Numbered from the stretch's first letter, positions 24,897-34,482 are shown. The stretch is DNA of 64,000 nt from JBCCQH01 sp039024435 (GCA_039024435.1 JBCCQH010000001.1:310001-374000), one strand, 5' to 3'. Numbers and translations are program-made. The notes: a model not told the origin generated them from the sequence alone.

Positions 24897-27702
24897 TGAA
24901 TACGCGGCGGACCTCGACCGAGCCGTCGCTGTACTCGAGTTGCAGAAAATAGACCGCGCGGGCCAGACCCGGAAGCGGAACCCCCCGGCGCAATTGGGCA
25001 CCATTTCCCCGCCAAATGACCCGGCCGTAGAGGTCGGTGATCCGGGCCCGCATCACCGTGGTTTCCGATGCACCGGCACTCGCTGGAGCGTTTCCCCCCT
25101 TGTTGCTAATGCTGATGATTTGGGCGCGTACGTCGATTTTGACGCGGCCCCGAGGCGGTCGTCCGATCACCGGTATTTCGGCCCGACAATTGACGGGCAG
25201 ATCTTTGAACGTCACCATCCCGATTCCACTGGCATTGCTGAGATAGGGGGCGGCCGGTCCGGGATGGCCGTAGTAGCTCAGGGTGGCCGATCCCAGCAGG
25301 GAATCATCGAGCGTCAATTCCAGCACGTGGCCTTGGAGAACCGCCTGGCTGACGTGGACGCTGGTATCCGGCAAAAGGAAATCTACGCCCAGGTTGGCGT
25401 CCACTTGGTAGGTGTCCGTGGGATTGCGGAGCGCAATGCGGATGCGGGTCCGGTCACAGTCGGGAAACCAGGCAGAATCTGGCATTGGAGGGACGGTATT
25501 GGGGAGGACGGGGCCGCCGTAGAGAAACGGGCGCATCCGTTCGTACAACTGTTCGCCGGCGTCCCGGTAGCCGTTGGCGAGGTCATAGTGGCAATCGTCC
25601 GGCAGGTGGTCCAGTCCGGTAGTCGAGAGCAGATGGACATTGGCGACCGTATCTGCGTAATCAAACTGTCCGGTCATCGTACGCCCCAGACCATTGGTGG
25701 CGAGACAGCCATTTTTGATTTGGAAGAGGAAAATGTCTTCGACGGCGGGAAAGTCGCGCTCCCAAGACCGCCGCAAACTGTCCAGCAAGGGAAAATAGAA
25801 GCCGGGAACGCTGCCGAAGAAGGCGTCGGTTTCGCCTTGCCAAAAGACGACGCTGCGGATCGCTTCGGTGAGGCCGGCTTCGTCGGCGCGGGTCAGGGTG
25901 CGCCCGTAGTTGGTGCTGAGGGCAGGTTGTGTGGGATTGGGTACAAAGGTGAGGAGTTGCTGCCCGATGTGTCCACCGTTGAGGATGGCCACGGGGATCC
26001 GTTGCCATTGCACGATGCGGTCCCCAAACGTGAGGCCCAACTGGCCCAGATTTCCGTCGACGTCCATCTCCGCATTTGGCTTCCCGACGAACCAGCGCGG
26101 CGGAAATCCGGCCGGATTGCCCGAACCGTAGGTGCGAATCCAGGGATTTTCCGGGGCACTTCCCGCACCCCTTTGGCTGGCGACGGCATTGGATTGTCCG
26201 GTGAGGAGATAGGCATCGCCGGCCACGACATTGATGGCAGTTGCCTCGGGTGATTCGGCGGCAAATCCCGCCGTCAGAACCAGCTCAAAATCGTAGTTGT
26301 GCAATTCGGCCGGGAAGTCGTAGTCAAACGCAAATCCGGCAGTATCCGCGATGAACTCCAACAGTCGGGTGTCCAGCGCGATGACCTGATGGTCCCGGCG
26401 CACCCGCAGGCGGACGTAGGGAAACGGCTGGGTGGAGTCCGTGACGTAGCCTCGGATCCGCGCCCGGCCCAGATTGGTGGTCAGGTCACGGGGATAAAGT
26501 TGTTGGGGCTGAGGGAACTCAGTCAGCACGGCACGATTTCCCCGCTGGAGGTGCCGGCCCCAGTAGATGTCCTGTTCTTGATAGTTTTGCGAGATGCTGA
26601 TGCCGCAATAGGCAAAGTCTTTTCCTTCGGCGTCGAGCGCGGCCACCCCGGAAGGCAGATCGCGGAGCCCCTCGGCATCGTAAAGGGTGGAATCGACGAG
26701 GGTAAGACCGCTGTCGAGTCGGTAAATCACGCTGCGCCACAACCCGCCCAACACCAAAGGCCGGCGAATCAGCCCGGCCAGAAGCAGGTCATCCCCCGCA
26801 ATGGACAGCGCATAGCCCGCATCGATCTGGTCGGTGCCAAACAAGCGCTCGGTGAGTACCGCCCCGGTATCGGCGGAGAACTCGGTCAGGAAAATGTCTC
26901 CGCTGCGGGCTGGATTGTGATACCGCGATCCGCAGACCACGACACTTCCGGTCCCCCACGGCAAAATCTGCCAGCCGGCGGTCATGCCGGTATTGCTGTC
27001 TTCGTAAAACCGCTTGCTCCAGATTTCGACCCCCAACGAGTCCATTTTGCGGAGCAGAACGTGAGGTTTCCAGCCTACCAGGGCGCGGCCGGTCATGAAC
27101 AGCTCGCCGGAAGCGGTTGCCACGATATCGTAGCCGTATTCTTCCGTAGCACCATTCCCGCGCATGAAAATAGAATCCTGGAGGAACAGCGCATCGTCAT
27201 AGCGGAACACAAAGCTGCTGTCCCCGCGGTGGCCGACGACTACGAGTCCTCCTCCCGACCGGTGAGCAATTCCGTAGCCAAAGTCGACCACGCCCGCCTG
27301 TCCGTGTTCCTGCCGGTGGAGCAAGAATCCGGTGGGATCGGTCAGCAAGTTCAGCAGCGTATAACTGGAATCACCGGGCAAGCAATCGCGGCAAGCTTCG
27401 GTCGCCGCAATATTCCCATTGGGCAGTTCGACGACATCTTTCAGCACTCCGTCGTTGCCCGGGAGGTAGTACAATTGACGGAAAATGGTGCGTCCTGCCG
27501 GATCGAGCTTGTGCAGGAACGGACGTCCGTCCGACCACTGACCGCACACCAGCAAGTTGCCATCGGCGAGGTGGATCATATTGCCAGAGGTCTCGATGGC
27601 GGCCCCGGCTACACCAAAAGTCGTGGTGTACTCCTCCGTGGGCTGACCTACGGCCCTAAGCGCGGTCAGGAGCAATAACACGCCCAAAGTAAAATGACGC
27701 AT
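24889..27702 (-). CDS. T9SS-secreted sialate O-acetylesterase-like protein with N-terminal propeller-like region
   Basis: The start is ATG 27702 (MRHFTLGVLLLLTALRAVGQ), a clear signal peptide; the frame stays open to 27813 but adds only basic, non-signal residues. In the 937-residue product, residues 20 to about 380 contain repeated GG.VVVG/LLLAG-type strands typical of a beta-propeller. About 500-770 is an SGNH esterase of the sialate O-acetylesterase/carbohydrate esterase 6 kind: LLTGQSNAVA supplies the Ser block, VVFWQGETDAF the Gln-Gly-Glu block, and GLDHLPDDCHYD a likely Asp-x-x-His. The last 80 residues are a T9SS sorting domain (ITDLYGRVIWRG ... VYFLQLEYSDGSVEVRRVFI). It probably deacetylates glycans at the cell surface. 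Confidence 0.85.
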   Translation of the reverse strand: MRHFTLGVLLLLTALRAVGQPTEEYTTTFGVAGAAIETSGNMIHLADGNLLVCGQWSDGRPFLHKLDPAGRTIFRQLYYLPGNDGVLKDVVELPNGNIAATEACRDCLPGDSSYTLLNLLTDPTGFLLHRQEHGQAGVVDFGYGIAHRSGGGLVVVGHRGDSSFVFRYDDALFLQDSIFMRGNGATEEYGYDIVATASGELFMTGRALVGWKPHVLLRKMDSLGVEIWSKRFYEDSNTGMTAGWQILPWGTGSVVVCGSRYHNPARSGDIFLTEFSADTGAVLTERLFGTDQIDAGYALSIAGDDLLLAGLIRRPLVLGGLWRSVIYRLDSGLTLVDSTLYDAEGLRDLPSGVAALDAEGKDFAYCGISISQNYQEQDIYWGRHLQRGNRAVLTEFPQPQQLYPRDLTTNLGRARIRGYVTDSTQPFPYVRLRVRRDHQVIALDTRLLEFIADTAGFAFDYDFPAELHNYDFELVLTAGFAAESPEATAINVVAGDAYLLTGQSNAVASQRGAGSAPENPWIRTYGSGNPAGFPPRWFVGKPNAEMDVDGNLGQLGLTFGDRIVQWQRIPVAILNGGHIGQQLLTFVPNPTQPALSTNYGRTLTRADEAGLTEAIRSVVFWQGETDAFFGSVPGFYFPLLDSLRRSWERDFPAVEDIFLFQIKNGCLATNGLGRTMTGQFDYADTVANVHLLSTTGLDHLPDDCHYDLANGYRDAGEQLYERMRPFLYGGPVLPNTVPPMPDSAWFPDCDRTRIRIALRNPTDTYQVDANLGVDFLLPDTSVHVSQAVLQGHVLELTLDDSLLGSATLSYYGHPGPAAPYLSNASGIGMVTFKDLPVNCRAEIPVIGRPPRGRVKIDVRAQIISISNKGGNAPASAGASETTVMRARITDLYGRVIWRGNGAQLRRGVPLPGLARAVYFLQLEYSDGSVEVRRVFIN

Positions 27703-28010
27703 TTTCAAGCGGATTGGTGGCTGATTGAGAAAAAACAAGATAGTGATTTTTGTGCGATCAATCGCCGGTCGCCGAGAAAACGGGCGGGTGAAAAATTCCC
27801 GGTGACGGCCCAATGGGGAAGAGACGCGGACGGGAAGCCAATCAATTTCACGCTGGATCGAGTTGGAAATGCGCTATTTAGAACCCAAGGCCATGTTTTA
27901 CCCGATCTTAATGTAAAATGCACAATAAGATTTTCGAATTCCCATTTTCGCTCGCTAAATTGCCCGGCAATGGGGTGAGTTTCGTAAGCGAAGTCGCCGC
28001 GCGGCAACCG
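27703..28010. other. Upstream region between divergent genes
   Basis: The 385-bp gap 27703-28087 separates the esterase-like gene (minus) and gapA (plus). Apart from the gapA promoter at 28011 it holds no ORF with coding character; the 94-129 codon frames here are shadows running into the flanking genes. No clear promoter for the esterase-like gene was found. Confidence 0.5.
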
Positions 28011-28041
28011 TTGTTTTTTCACCGATTCCGCGTTACTTTTG
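28011..28041 (+). promoter_or_regulatory. gapA promoter (Bacteroidota type)
   Basis: TTG at 28011-28013, a 20-base spacer, then TACTTTTG at 28034-28041, an exact TAnnTTTG -7 box. A start of transcription near 28048 would leave a 40-base leader before the gapA ATG. Confidence 0.65.
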
Positions 28042-28087
28042 CCCCGAAATTTTACCAATTGGATCGTTAAATCAAAACACCTCCCCA

Positions 28088-29080
28088 ATGGCAATCAAAG
28101 TAGGTATCAATGGATTCGGACGCATCGGACGCTTGGTTTTCCGCGTTCTAATCGACAATCCGAATGTTGAGATCGTCAAGATCAACGACCTCACTGACAA
28201 TAGAACGCTGGCAAATCTGCTCAAGTACGATTCCGTGCATGGCCGCTTCAATGGCACCGTCACCCACGACGACGACGCCCTCATCGTAAACGGCAAGCGC
28301 ATTCTCAGCAGTGCCGAACGCGACCCGGCCAACCTCGGTTGGGGAGCCCTTGGGGTGACCATCGTCGCCGAGTGTACCGGGGTTTTCCGCAACAAGGAGA
28401 TGACCGCGGGTCACTTCCAGGCCGGCGCCAAAAAGGTTGTTATCTCGGCCCCAGGCAAAGGCGAGGTGGACGCGACCGTCGTCCTTGGGGTGAACGATGA
28501 AATCCTGACCGCCGACATGACCGTCATTTCCAATGCTTCCTGCACGACCAACTGCCTCGCTCCGATGGCCAAGGTGCTGGACGAAAATTTTGGCATCGTC
28601 AGTGGTTTCATGACGACAGTCCACGCCTACACCGCAGATCAGCGTCTGCAAGACGCGCCCCACCGGGATCTGCGCCGTGCCCGGGCCGCTGCGGTGAACA
28701 TTGTCCCGACCACTACCGGTGCCGCCAAGGCCGTCGGTCTGGTGCTGCCCCAACTCAAAGGCAAGCTGAATGGCTTTGCGACCCGCGTCCCGGTGCCAGA
28801 TGGTTCCCTGACCGACCTCACGATTGAACTCGCCAAGCCGGCCACCGCCGAAGAAATCAACGCGGCGATGAAGGCCGCTGCCGAAGGCCCCATGAAAGGC
28901 ATCCTGGAATACAGCACCGATCCGCTGGTTTCCACCGATATTCTGGGCAATCCCCACAGTTGCATATTTGACAGTGGCCTCACCGATGCGAAGGGCAAGC
29001 TCGCCAAGGTGGTCGGCTGGTACGACAACGAATGGGGCTACTCAGTCCGCGTCGCCGAACTGATCGAAAAGATCGGCTAA
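28088..29080 (+). CDS. gapA: Glyceraldehyde-3-phosphate dehydrogenase, type I
   Basis: A 330-residue GAPDH. It has the N-terminal dinucleotide fold INGFGRIGRLV, Asp34 (KINDLTD) that favours NAD over NADP, the catalytic Cys152 in SNASCTTNCLAP, and the partner His179 (TTVHAYT). C-terminal WYDNEWGYSVR is present. It oxidises glyceraldehyde-3-phosphate to 1,3-bisphosphoglycerate in glycolysis. The next gene, 110 bp downstream, is pgk, the next enzyme of the pathway. Between them is a bulged hairpin (29097-29142). A well-formed promoter lies upstream. Confidence 0.98.
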   Translation: MAIKVGINGFGRIGRLVFRVLIDNPNVEIVKINDLTDNRTLANLLKYDSVHGRFNGTVTHDDDALIVNGKRILSSAERDPANLGWGALGVTIVAECTGVFRNKEMTAGHFQAGAKKVVISAPGKGEVDATVVLGVNDEILTADMTVISNASCTTNCLAPMAKVLDENFGIVSGFMTTVHAYTADQRLQDAPHRDLRRARAAAVNIVPTTTGAAKAVGLVLPQLKGKLNGFATRVPVPDGSLTDLTIELAKPATAEEINAAMKAAAEGPMKGILEYSTDPLVSTDILGNPHSCIFDSGLTDAKGKLAKVVGWYDNEWGYSVRVAELIEKIG

Positions 29081-29096
29081 ACGCATCGCCAAAGCG

Positions 29097-29142
29097 CGAA
29101 GTACGGGTGCGGAAGCTTAGGTCCCCCCGCGTCCGCACTTCG
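29097..29142 (+). promoter_or_regulatory. Bulged hairpin in the gapA-pgk gap
   Basis: CGAAGT (29097-29102) and TGCGGA (29108-29113) can pair with TCCGCACTTCG (29132-29142), leaving a 5-base bulge and an 18-base loop. There is no tight T tract, so it may stabilise the upstream message or attenuate rather than terminate. Confidence 0.4.
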
Positions 29143-29189
29143 ATTTGACTTTGATTTTCCGCACGCGTCACTCACTCACACAAATTTTC

Positions 29190-30374
29190 ATGAAGGTAAT
29201 CGACAAGGCTGATCTGCAAGGCCGGCGCGCTCTGGTGCGCGTAGATTTCAATGTGCCGCTCGACGGCGAGGGCAACATCACCGATGACCTGCGCATGCGG
29301 GCGGCACTGCCGACCATCCGCCATATCCTGGACCAGGGCGGCTCGGCGGTATTGATGTCGCACCTGGGCCGCCCCAAAGGCGAGGCCAAGCCTGAGCTGA
29401 GCTTGGGTCAGGTGGTCGCTCACCTCAGCCGCCTGCTCGGAAGCGAAGCCAAGTTTGGGGGAGACTGCGTCGGCGAGGAAGCCTTTTCCCTAACCGCTCA
29501 TTTGCAACCGGGTGCGGTAGTGCTACTGGAAAATCTGCGCTACCACAAAGCGGAAAAGCAAGGCGAACGGGATTTTGCCGAACAACTCGCGCGCCACGGT
29601 GATCTCTACGTCAACGACGCCTTCGGGACGGCCCACCGGGCGCACGCTTCTACCTCAGTCGTTGCGGAGTTTTTCGCCGAGAAATACGCGGGTTTTCTCC
29701 TCGCGAAAGAAGTGGAAAATGCCAATCGCGTCATGGAGAGTGCCGAACGCCCTTTCACTGCGATCATGGGGGGAGCCAAAGTCAGCGACAAAATTCAAAT
29801 CATCCAGCGCCTGCTCCACCGCGTCGACAATTTGCTCATTGGGGGTGGGATGGCTTACACCTTCCTCCGCGCAAAAGGGTATCAGATTGGGACTTCGCTG
29901 GTGGAACCGACCAAGGTGGCCCTGGCCGCGGCGTTGCTGAAAAGTGCGCGGGGCAAAGGCGTCAACGTTATCGTTCCGGTCGATTCGGTGGTGGCCGATA
30001 AAATTGCGGTGGATGCCACGACCGCCGTGGTTCGCAGCGACCAGTTTCCCGCCGATATGATGGGGCTGGACATCGGACCGGACACCTTTAAGAATTTTTA
30101 CGACACTATCATGACGTCGAAAACTGTCATGTGGAATGGCCCAATGGGGGTCTTTGAGATGGAGCCTTTCGCCACGGGCACCGTCGCAGTGGCCAAAGCC
30201 CTCGCCGAAGCGACCCAAGCGGGTGCCTTTACTTTGGTGGGGGGCGGTGATTCTGCGGCGGCCGTCAAGCAAGCCGGACTTGACGACGAGGTGAGCTACG
30301 TTTCGACGGGCGGCGGCGCGCTGCTGGAACTGTTGGAGGGCAAGGAGTTGCCCGGCGTGGTGGCCTTGGGCTGA
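29190..30374 (+). CDS. pgk: Phosphoglycerate kinase
   Basis: I start at ATG 29190 (MKVIDKADLQGRRALVRVDFNVPL), the normal PGK beginning; the upstream ATG at 29145 lies in spacer. The 394-residue protein has the substrate-binding N-domain (VRVDFNVPL, SHLGRPKGE, LENLRYHKAEK), the hinge, and the C-domain nucleotide region (GGGMAYTFL, GPMGVFE, and TLVGGGDSAAAV near the C-terminus). It transfers phosphate from 1,3-bisphosphoglycerate to ADP. It lies downstream of gapA and ends in a long hairpin. Confidence 0.98.
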   Translation: MKVIDKADLQGRRALVRVDFNVPLDGEGNITDDLRMRAALPTIRHILDQGGSAVLMSHLGRPKGEAKPELSLGQVVAHLSRLLGSEAKFGGDCVGEEAFSLTAHLQPGAVVLLENLRYHKAEKQGERDFAEQLARHGDLYVNDAFGTAHRAHASTSVVAEFFAEKYAGFLLAKEVENANRVMESAERPFTAIMGGAKVSDKIQIIQRLLHRVDNLLIGGGMAYTFLRAKGYQIGTSLVEPTKVALAAALLKSARGKGVNVIVPVDSVVADKIAVDATTAVVRSDQFPADMMGLDIGPDTFKNFYDTIMTSKTVMWNGPMGVFEMEPFATGTVAVAKALAEATQAGAFTLVGGGDSAAAVKQAGLDDEVSYVSTGGGALLELLEGKELPGVVALG

Positions 30375-30393
30375 CGCTGGGTTTATGGACGAT

Positions 30394-30443
30394 CCATTGG
30401 GACCATCGCTGCGGGGGCTGCCCCGCGGCGATGGTCCCAATGG
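30394..30443 (+). terminator. Long nested hairpin after pgk
   Basis: Perfect 16-bp outer arms (30394-30409, CCATTGGGACCATCGC, and 30428-30443) enclose an inner GCGGGG/CCCCGC stem with loop GCTG. It is 20 bp after the pgk stop. It lacks a T tract, and its CCATTGGGA edge resembles the flank of the dispersed repeat family. Confidence 0.6.
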
Positions 30444-30510
30444 AGGGTACACACCGAGGGAAACGTCGCCAGTCGGCATTGGATAAGCCCCCGAATTTGT
30501 ATTTTTCAAG

Positions 30511-31521
30511 ATGCGCATCCAATCATTTTTAATCGTTTTGCTCGGTTTTGGAGCGTTGGTGGGGTGCCGCAAGGTGCAACTTGAGCCGGATCCCTGCGAC
30601 GCGGGCATGTACGCCGCCGCCAAGATGCGGGGAGCGTGTGCTTCAGAAACGGGGCAAATCTTGGATTTTTGGCCTTGGTTTGGGATGCGCTCGGAGTGGA
30701 ACTGTGACTGGATTGCGCTGGTGCCACAGGCGTACGTGAGCCAGGGAGATCCCACGCTGGCGGATACGGCTTGGGCGGCGGAGCTGGAACTGCTGATCGC
30801 ACGGGCGCACGCCTTTGGTCTCAAGGTCATGGTGAAGCCCCACGTGGACGTCAACCGTTCCACGGTTCACCGGGGACTGTACGAATTGGATTCGGAGGCG
30901 GAGTGGGCGGAATTTGCCCGGCAATACGAGACTTGGATCCTGACCCTGGCCAAGGTGGCGCGGGACCAGGAGGCGGAGATGTTTTGCGTGGGGACCGAAT
31001 TGCGGAGTTTTGTGGCGGCCGAGCCTGTGTTTTGGTCGGATCTGATTGAGCGGGTACGGATGATTTTTCCGGGGGAACTGACCTACGCGGCCAACTGGGA
31101 CGAGTACGGCGAAATGCCGTTTTGGGACCGGTTGGACTACATTGGGGTGGATGGCTATTTTCCGCTGGTGGATGCCGCGCTGCCTGAGGTGGACGATTTG
31201 GTGGTGGCCTGGGAGGGGGATCGCCGGGGGCTGCACAATATGCAACGCAACTACTGCAAGCCGGTTCTCTTCACCGAGATGGGCTACCGCAGTGCCGATT
31301 ACGCCGCTTGGGAACATTGGAAAATGAGCAATCCCCGCATCAACCTCTCCGCGCAGGCCAATGCCTGGGAAGCGTGGTTCCGCGTCTTTTGGGCGGAAGA
31401 CTGGATTGCGGGCGCTTTCGTTTGGGATTGGCGCAGCAACCGCATCGATTCCTACAACAATGAGTGGACGCCGCAGGGCAAACCGGCCGGGGAGGTCATC
31501 GCGGACTGGTTTGGTCGCTGA
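30511..31521 (+). CDS. GH113-like glycoside hydrolase lipoprotein
   Basis: The 336-residue product has a lipoprotein signal (MRIQSFLIVLLGFGALVGC, Cys19). A TIM-barrel sequence follows: WIALVPQAYVS, then AHAFGLKVMVKPHVDV, then the likely acid/base Glu in FCVGTELRS (about residue 158). Further on are YIGVDGYFPL and the likely nucleophile Glu in LFTEMGYRS. This order matches family GH113 (beta-mannanase-like) enzymes. It should be a cell-envelope glycan hydrolase; mannan specificity is inferred from the family only. A TATTTTTC -7-like box 18 bases after a TTG ends just before the start, which would give a very short leader. Confidence 0.8.
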   Translation: MRIQSFLIVLLGFGALVGCRKVQLEPDPCDAGMYAAAKMRGACASETGQILDFWPWFGMRSEWNCDWIALVPQAYVSQGDPTLADTAWAAELELLIARAHAFGLKVMVKPHVDVNRSTVHRGLYELDSEAEWAEFARQYETWILTLAKVARDQEAEMFCVGTELRSFVAAEPVFWSDLIERVRMIFPGELTYAANWDEYGEMPFWDRLDYIGVDGYFPLVDAALPEVDDLVVAWEGDRRGLHNMQRNYCKPVLFTEMGYRSADYAAWEHWKMSNPRINLSAQANAWEAWFRVFWAEDWIAGAFVWDWRSNRIDSYNNEWTPQGKPAGEVIADWFGR

Positions 31522-31692
31522 GGGGAATTTTTGCGTTTTATCGCGCCCAATCGATCAATTGGGTTCGCTGTAGAGGAAATAACCCAATGGCGTGCGCAAA
31601 TCCGTTGCACCTCTCCACCCCCCTCAATTTGCCGTTGCTGTCGCTTTTCGCGATCTTTTTGTACGTTATTAAATTGCACCAAGCATTTAGGT

Positions 31693-33306
31693 ATGAGCAA
31701 CCGTTACAATCTCTTTTCTACCTCCTTGCGGCTCTTGTTATTCTGTTTTCTACCTTTGGCGGGATTCGCCCAGATTCCCTTTGAAGAGGGCTACACTGAG
31801 GGCGCCAACCGCGCCCAAGCCTACGCCATCACCCCGAGCGGAAACGACTTTGTGGTGGTGGGGACCATTGCATCGCCCAATGATATCCGCGATATCTTGC
31901 TGTTCGAAGTGGACCTCAACAGCATGGTCACCGATCCCGTACGCATCGGAGATGTCGTGGCGCCCGCCGAGGAATGGGGCTACGACGTCAAAGCCGAACC
32001 CCAGGGCGCTTATGTTGTGGCCGGTGCAAGCCGCAGCAACAATCAGACGCGGCCCCTACTCGTGCAAACCACCAATACCGGGTCGATCCAGTGGTCGGCG
32101 GCTTATCCCGAAGGCACCTTCGATGGCGCATTTTATGCCGTGGATGCGGTACGCACCTACGGCTACGTCGCGGCGGGTTTCATGGGCAATCCCTTGAATT
32201 CCGGTGCCGACAACGACCTGTACTTGAGCATCATCTCCAACAATACGGGCTCGTTGTTTTGTGCGAATACTTTCGGCGGCAACGGCAATGAAGTCGCCTA
32301 CGATGTGATTGAGCTGTCCAATGGCAATCTTTTGGCGGTCGGCTCCACCGAGAGTTTTGGGACCGATGGCAAGGCACTGTACGTGGTCGCGATCGACTCG
32401 TTTTGCAACAAAGTTTGGAGCCGTTACGTGGACGGCCCGGGCGACGACATCGGCTATGCGGTAGTGGAAGACAATTTCGGGGTGACCATTGCCGGCCAGT
32501 CAAATAGCTATAGCACCGGCAATCGCTGGAACACGATGCTGACCCGCTTTAGTTTAAACGGACTTTATCTTTCGACGAATATCATCGACAATCCCAATCA
32601 GGAAGACGGGGCGCGGGGGATTGCTTTTGAAGGCAATTCCACCGACAACTACTATATCCTATCCGGTCAGACCCTCGGGGCAGACAGCACCGGCTGGATC
32701 ATGAAAATCAATTCTACCTTTGGGATCGATTGGTTCCACTTGTTTTCGGGCAATACGATCCGCGACATCAGCCTGACGCCGGCGCCGGATACCCAAATCG
32801 GGGCGGGCAGCATCATACCTTCGGGTTCCTCGCTCAATGACGCCTACGTGCTCCACGCCGACGCCATGGGCCTGACCGGTAGCACTTGCAATCCCACACC
32901 ATTGAATCCCACCATCTCCGTTGTCCAACCCAATAACAGCACGGCACCCGATACCATTCAGCAAGCAGGCACGGGGGCGACGTTGTCCCTGGGATCGGCC
33001 TCGGTGGTCTTAGATGAATACGACGCCTGCACCTTTGTGGGACTCACTCCCGGTCTGCCCGGACACGTCGCCCTGTTGCCGAATCCCACCGATGGGCGCT
33101 TCCGGGTGGAGTTTATCCTCGATGGATTGCGCGAGACGCGCGTGGAACTGTACGACTTGCAAGGTCGGATGCAGCTCACCCGGGATTTGGGTACGACCGA
33201 CCACGGCGTCGTGCCGCTGGACCTGAGCGACTTCCCGGCGGGGACGTACCTGATGCGCCTGCGCGCCGAGCGCAATGTCTGGACGCGCAAGGTGATTGTG
33301 CGTTAG
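31693..33306 (+). CDS. T9SS-secreted protein with propeller-like repeats
   Basis: I start at ATG 31693 because MSNRYNLFSTSLRLLLFCFLPLAGFA is a signal peptide; the upstream 54 in-frame codons are spacer. The 537-residue protein has repeated blocks of the type YAITPSGNDFVVVGTI, WGYDVKAEPQGAYVVAGAS, VAYDVIELSNGNLLAVGST and IGYAVVEDNFGVTIAGQS, as in delta-60/PQQ-like beta-propellers. It ends in a T9SS type A sorting domain (LLPNPTDGRFRVEF ... VELYDLQGR ... GTYLMRLRAERNVWTRKVIV). It should be exported and attached to the surface or released. No enzyme motif is seen. The same propeller type is the N-terminal half of the esterase-like protein at 24889-27702. Confidence 0.85.
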   Translation: MSNRYNLFSTSLRLLLFCFLPLAGFAQIPFEEGYTEGANRAQAYAITPSGNDFVVVGTIASPNDIRDILLFEVDLNSMVTDPVRIGDVVAPAEEWGYDVKAEPQGAYVVAGASRSNNQTRPLLVQTTNTGSIQWSAAYPEGTFDGAFYAVDAVRTYGYVAAGFMGNPLNSGADNDLYLSIISNNTGSLFCANTFGGNGNEVAYDVIELSNGNLLAVGSTESFGTDGKALYVVAIDSFCNKVWSRYVDGPGDDIGYAVVEDNFGVTIAGQSNSYSTGNRWNTMLTRFSLNGLYLSTNIIDNPNQEDGARGIAFEGNSTDNYYILSGQTLGADSTGWIMKINSTFGIDWFHLFSGNTIRDISLTPAPDTQIGAGSIIPSGSSLNDAYVLHADAMGLTGSTCNPTPLNPTISVVQPNNSTAPDTIQQAGTGATLSLGSASVVLDEYDACTFVGLTPGLPGHVALLPNPTDGRFRVEFILDGLRETRVELYDLQGRMQLTRDLGTTDHGVVPLDLSDFPAGTYLMRLRAERNVWTRKVIVR

Positions 33307-33450
33307 CGCAAAGTTCGCCCGAACCTTCTCGACGGGTCTTTTATGCGCTATTCCCGAGGCATCACTGGAGGGTGCGTTCCTCGGGGACGCGCAACCGGAC
33401 AAAGCCGCGCCGGGATTTGAACAATTTCCCCCATTGGGGGTAGTTTGTTC

Positions 33451-34482
33451 ATGTCCCAAGACCTGCTCATCTTCAATCAAAACGGTATTTATTGCCCGCC
33501 CGCCGATGTCTACATTGATCCCTGGCGGCGGGTCTCCCGGGCCATCGTTACCCACGCCCACGCGGACCATTCCCGTTGGGGAATGGGGTACTACCTCGCC
33601 CACCACGACAGCTTGCCCGTCATGCGCCACCGCCTGGGCAAGGATATTTCGGTGGAAGGCAAGGCTTACGGCGAGACTTTCTTGATCAATGGGGTGAAAT
33701 TTTCCCTGCATCCGGCCGGGCACATCATCGGTTCGGCCCAGGTCCGGGTGGAGTACAAAGGCCAGGTCTGGGTGGCTTCGGGCGATTACAAAACCGGCCC
33801 TGATCCTTCTTGTACGCCTTTTGAGCCCGTAAAATGCCACGCCTTCATCACTGAATCGACTTTTGGATTGCCCGTCTACACTTGGCAGAGTGGGGAGGAT
33901 ATCATGGCGGAAGTCAATTCCTGGTGGCAGGCGCAGCAAGCGGCGGGCAAGGTGGCCGTGCTGTTTGGCTATTCCCTGGGCAAAGCCCAGCGTTTGCTCA
34001 TGGGCCTCAATCCGGAAATCGGTCCGATTTTTACCCACGCGGCGGTGGAAAATCTGAATGAGGTGCTGCGGCCGCAAGGGATGCAATTGCCGGCAACGAC
34101 CCGGGTGGTGGGCACGATGAAAAAAGACGATTTCCAGGGTGGAATTGTGGTGTCTCCGCCTTCGGGCGAAGGGGCTTGGATGAAGCGGCTCGGTCCGCAC
34201 GTGACCGCGATGGCTTCGGGCTGGATGGCGGTGCGGGGACAGCGCCGCCGCCGCAACGTAGACAAAGGGTTTATCCTGAGTGATCACGCCGATTGGCGGG
34301 GCTTGAATGCGGCGATTGCGGAAACGGGGGCGGAAACGGTCATTGTGACCCACGGGTACACCAATCTATTTGCGCGCTACCTCGCCGAGCAGGGACTCGA
34401 CGCCCGTGTGGTCGAAACCCAATACGAAAACGAGGAAGAGGAGCCCACTTCGACCACCGAACCGGAAGGGGGGGAAGGCTGA
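33451..34482 (+). CDS. Ligase-associated metallo-beta-lactamase-fold DNA exonuclease
   Basis: ATG 33451 is preferred over a TTG six bases upstream. The 343-residue protein has the metallo-beta-lactamase motif HAHADH (about residues 33-38), HPAGHIIGSAQ (second His), SGDYK (Asp) and a beta-CASP-like C-terminal part ending LSDHADW ... VTHGYTN. This combination is the ligase-associated DNA exonuclease family, related to SNM1/Artemis and CPSF73. It overlaps the ATP-dependent DNA ligase by one base (TGATG). The two are predicted to work together in end processing and joining. A ligase-associated helicase and phosphoesterase, often found next to them, are absent here. Confidence 0.93.
   Translation: MSQDLLIFNQNGIYCPPADVYIDPWRRVSRAIVTHAHADHSRWGMGYYLAHHDSLPVMRHRLGKDISVEGKAYGETFLINGVKFSLHPAGHIIGSAQVRVEYKGQVWVASGDYKTGPDPSCTPFEPVKCHAFITESTFGLPVYTWQSGEDIMAEVNSWWQAQQAAGKVAVLFGYSLGKAQRLLMGLNPEIGPIFTHAAVENLNEVLRPQGMQLPATTRVVGTMKKDDFQGGIVVSPPSGEGAWMKRLGPHVTAMASGWMAVRGQRRRRNVDKGFILSDHADWRGLNAAIAETGAETVIVTHGYTNLFARYLAEQGLDARVVETQYENEEEEPTSTTEPEGGEG

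Noticed and set aside
24940..27678. Two long plus-strand ORFs (437 and 459 codons) opposite the esterase-like gene
   Set aside because: They are antisense shadows of a GC-rich gene; the minus frame has a signal peptide, an esterase domain and a T9SS tail.
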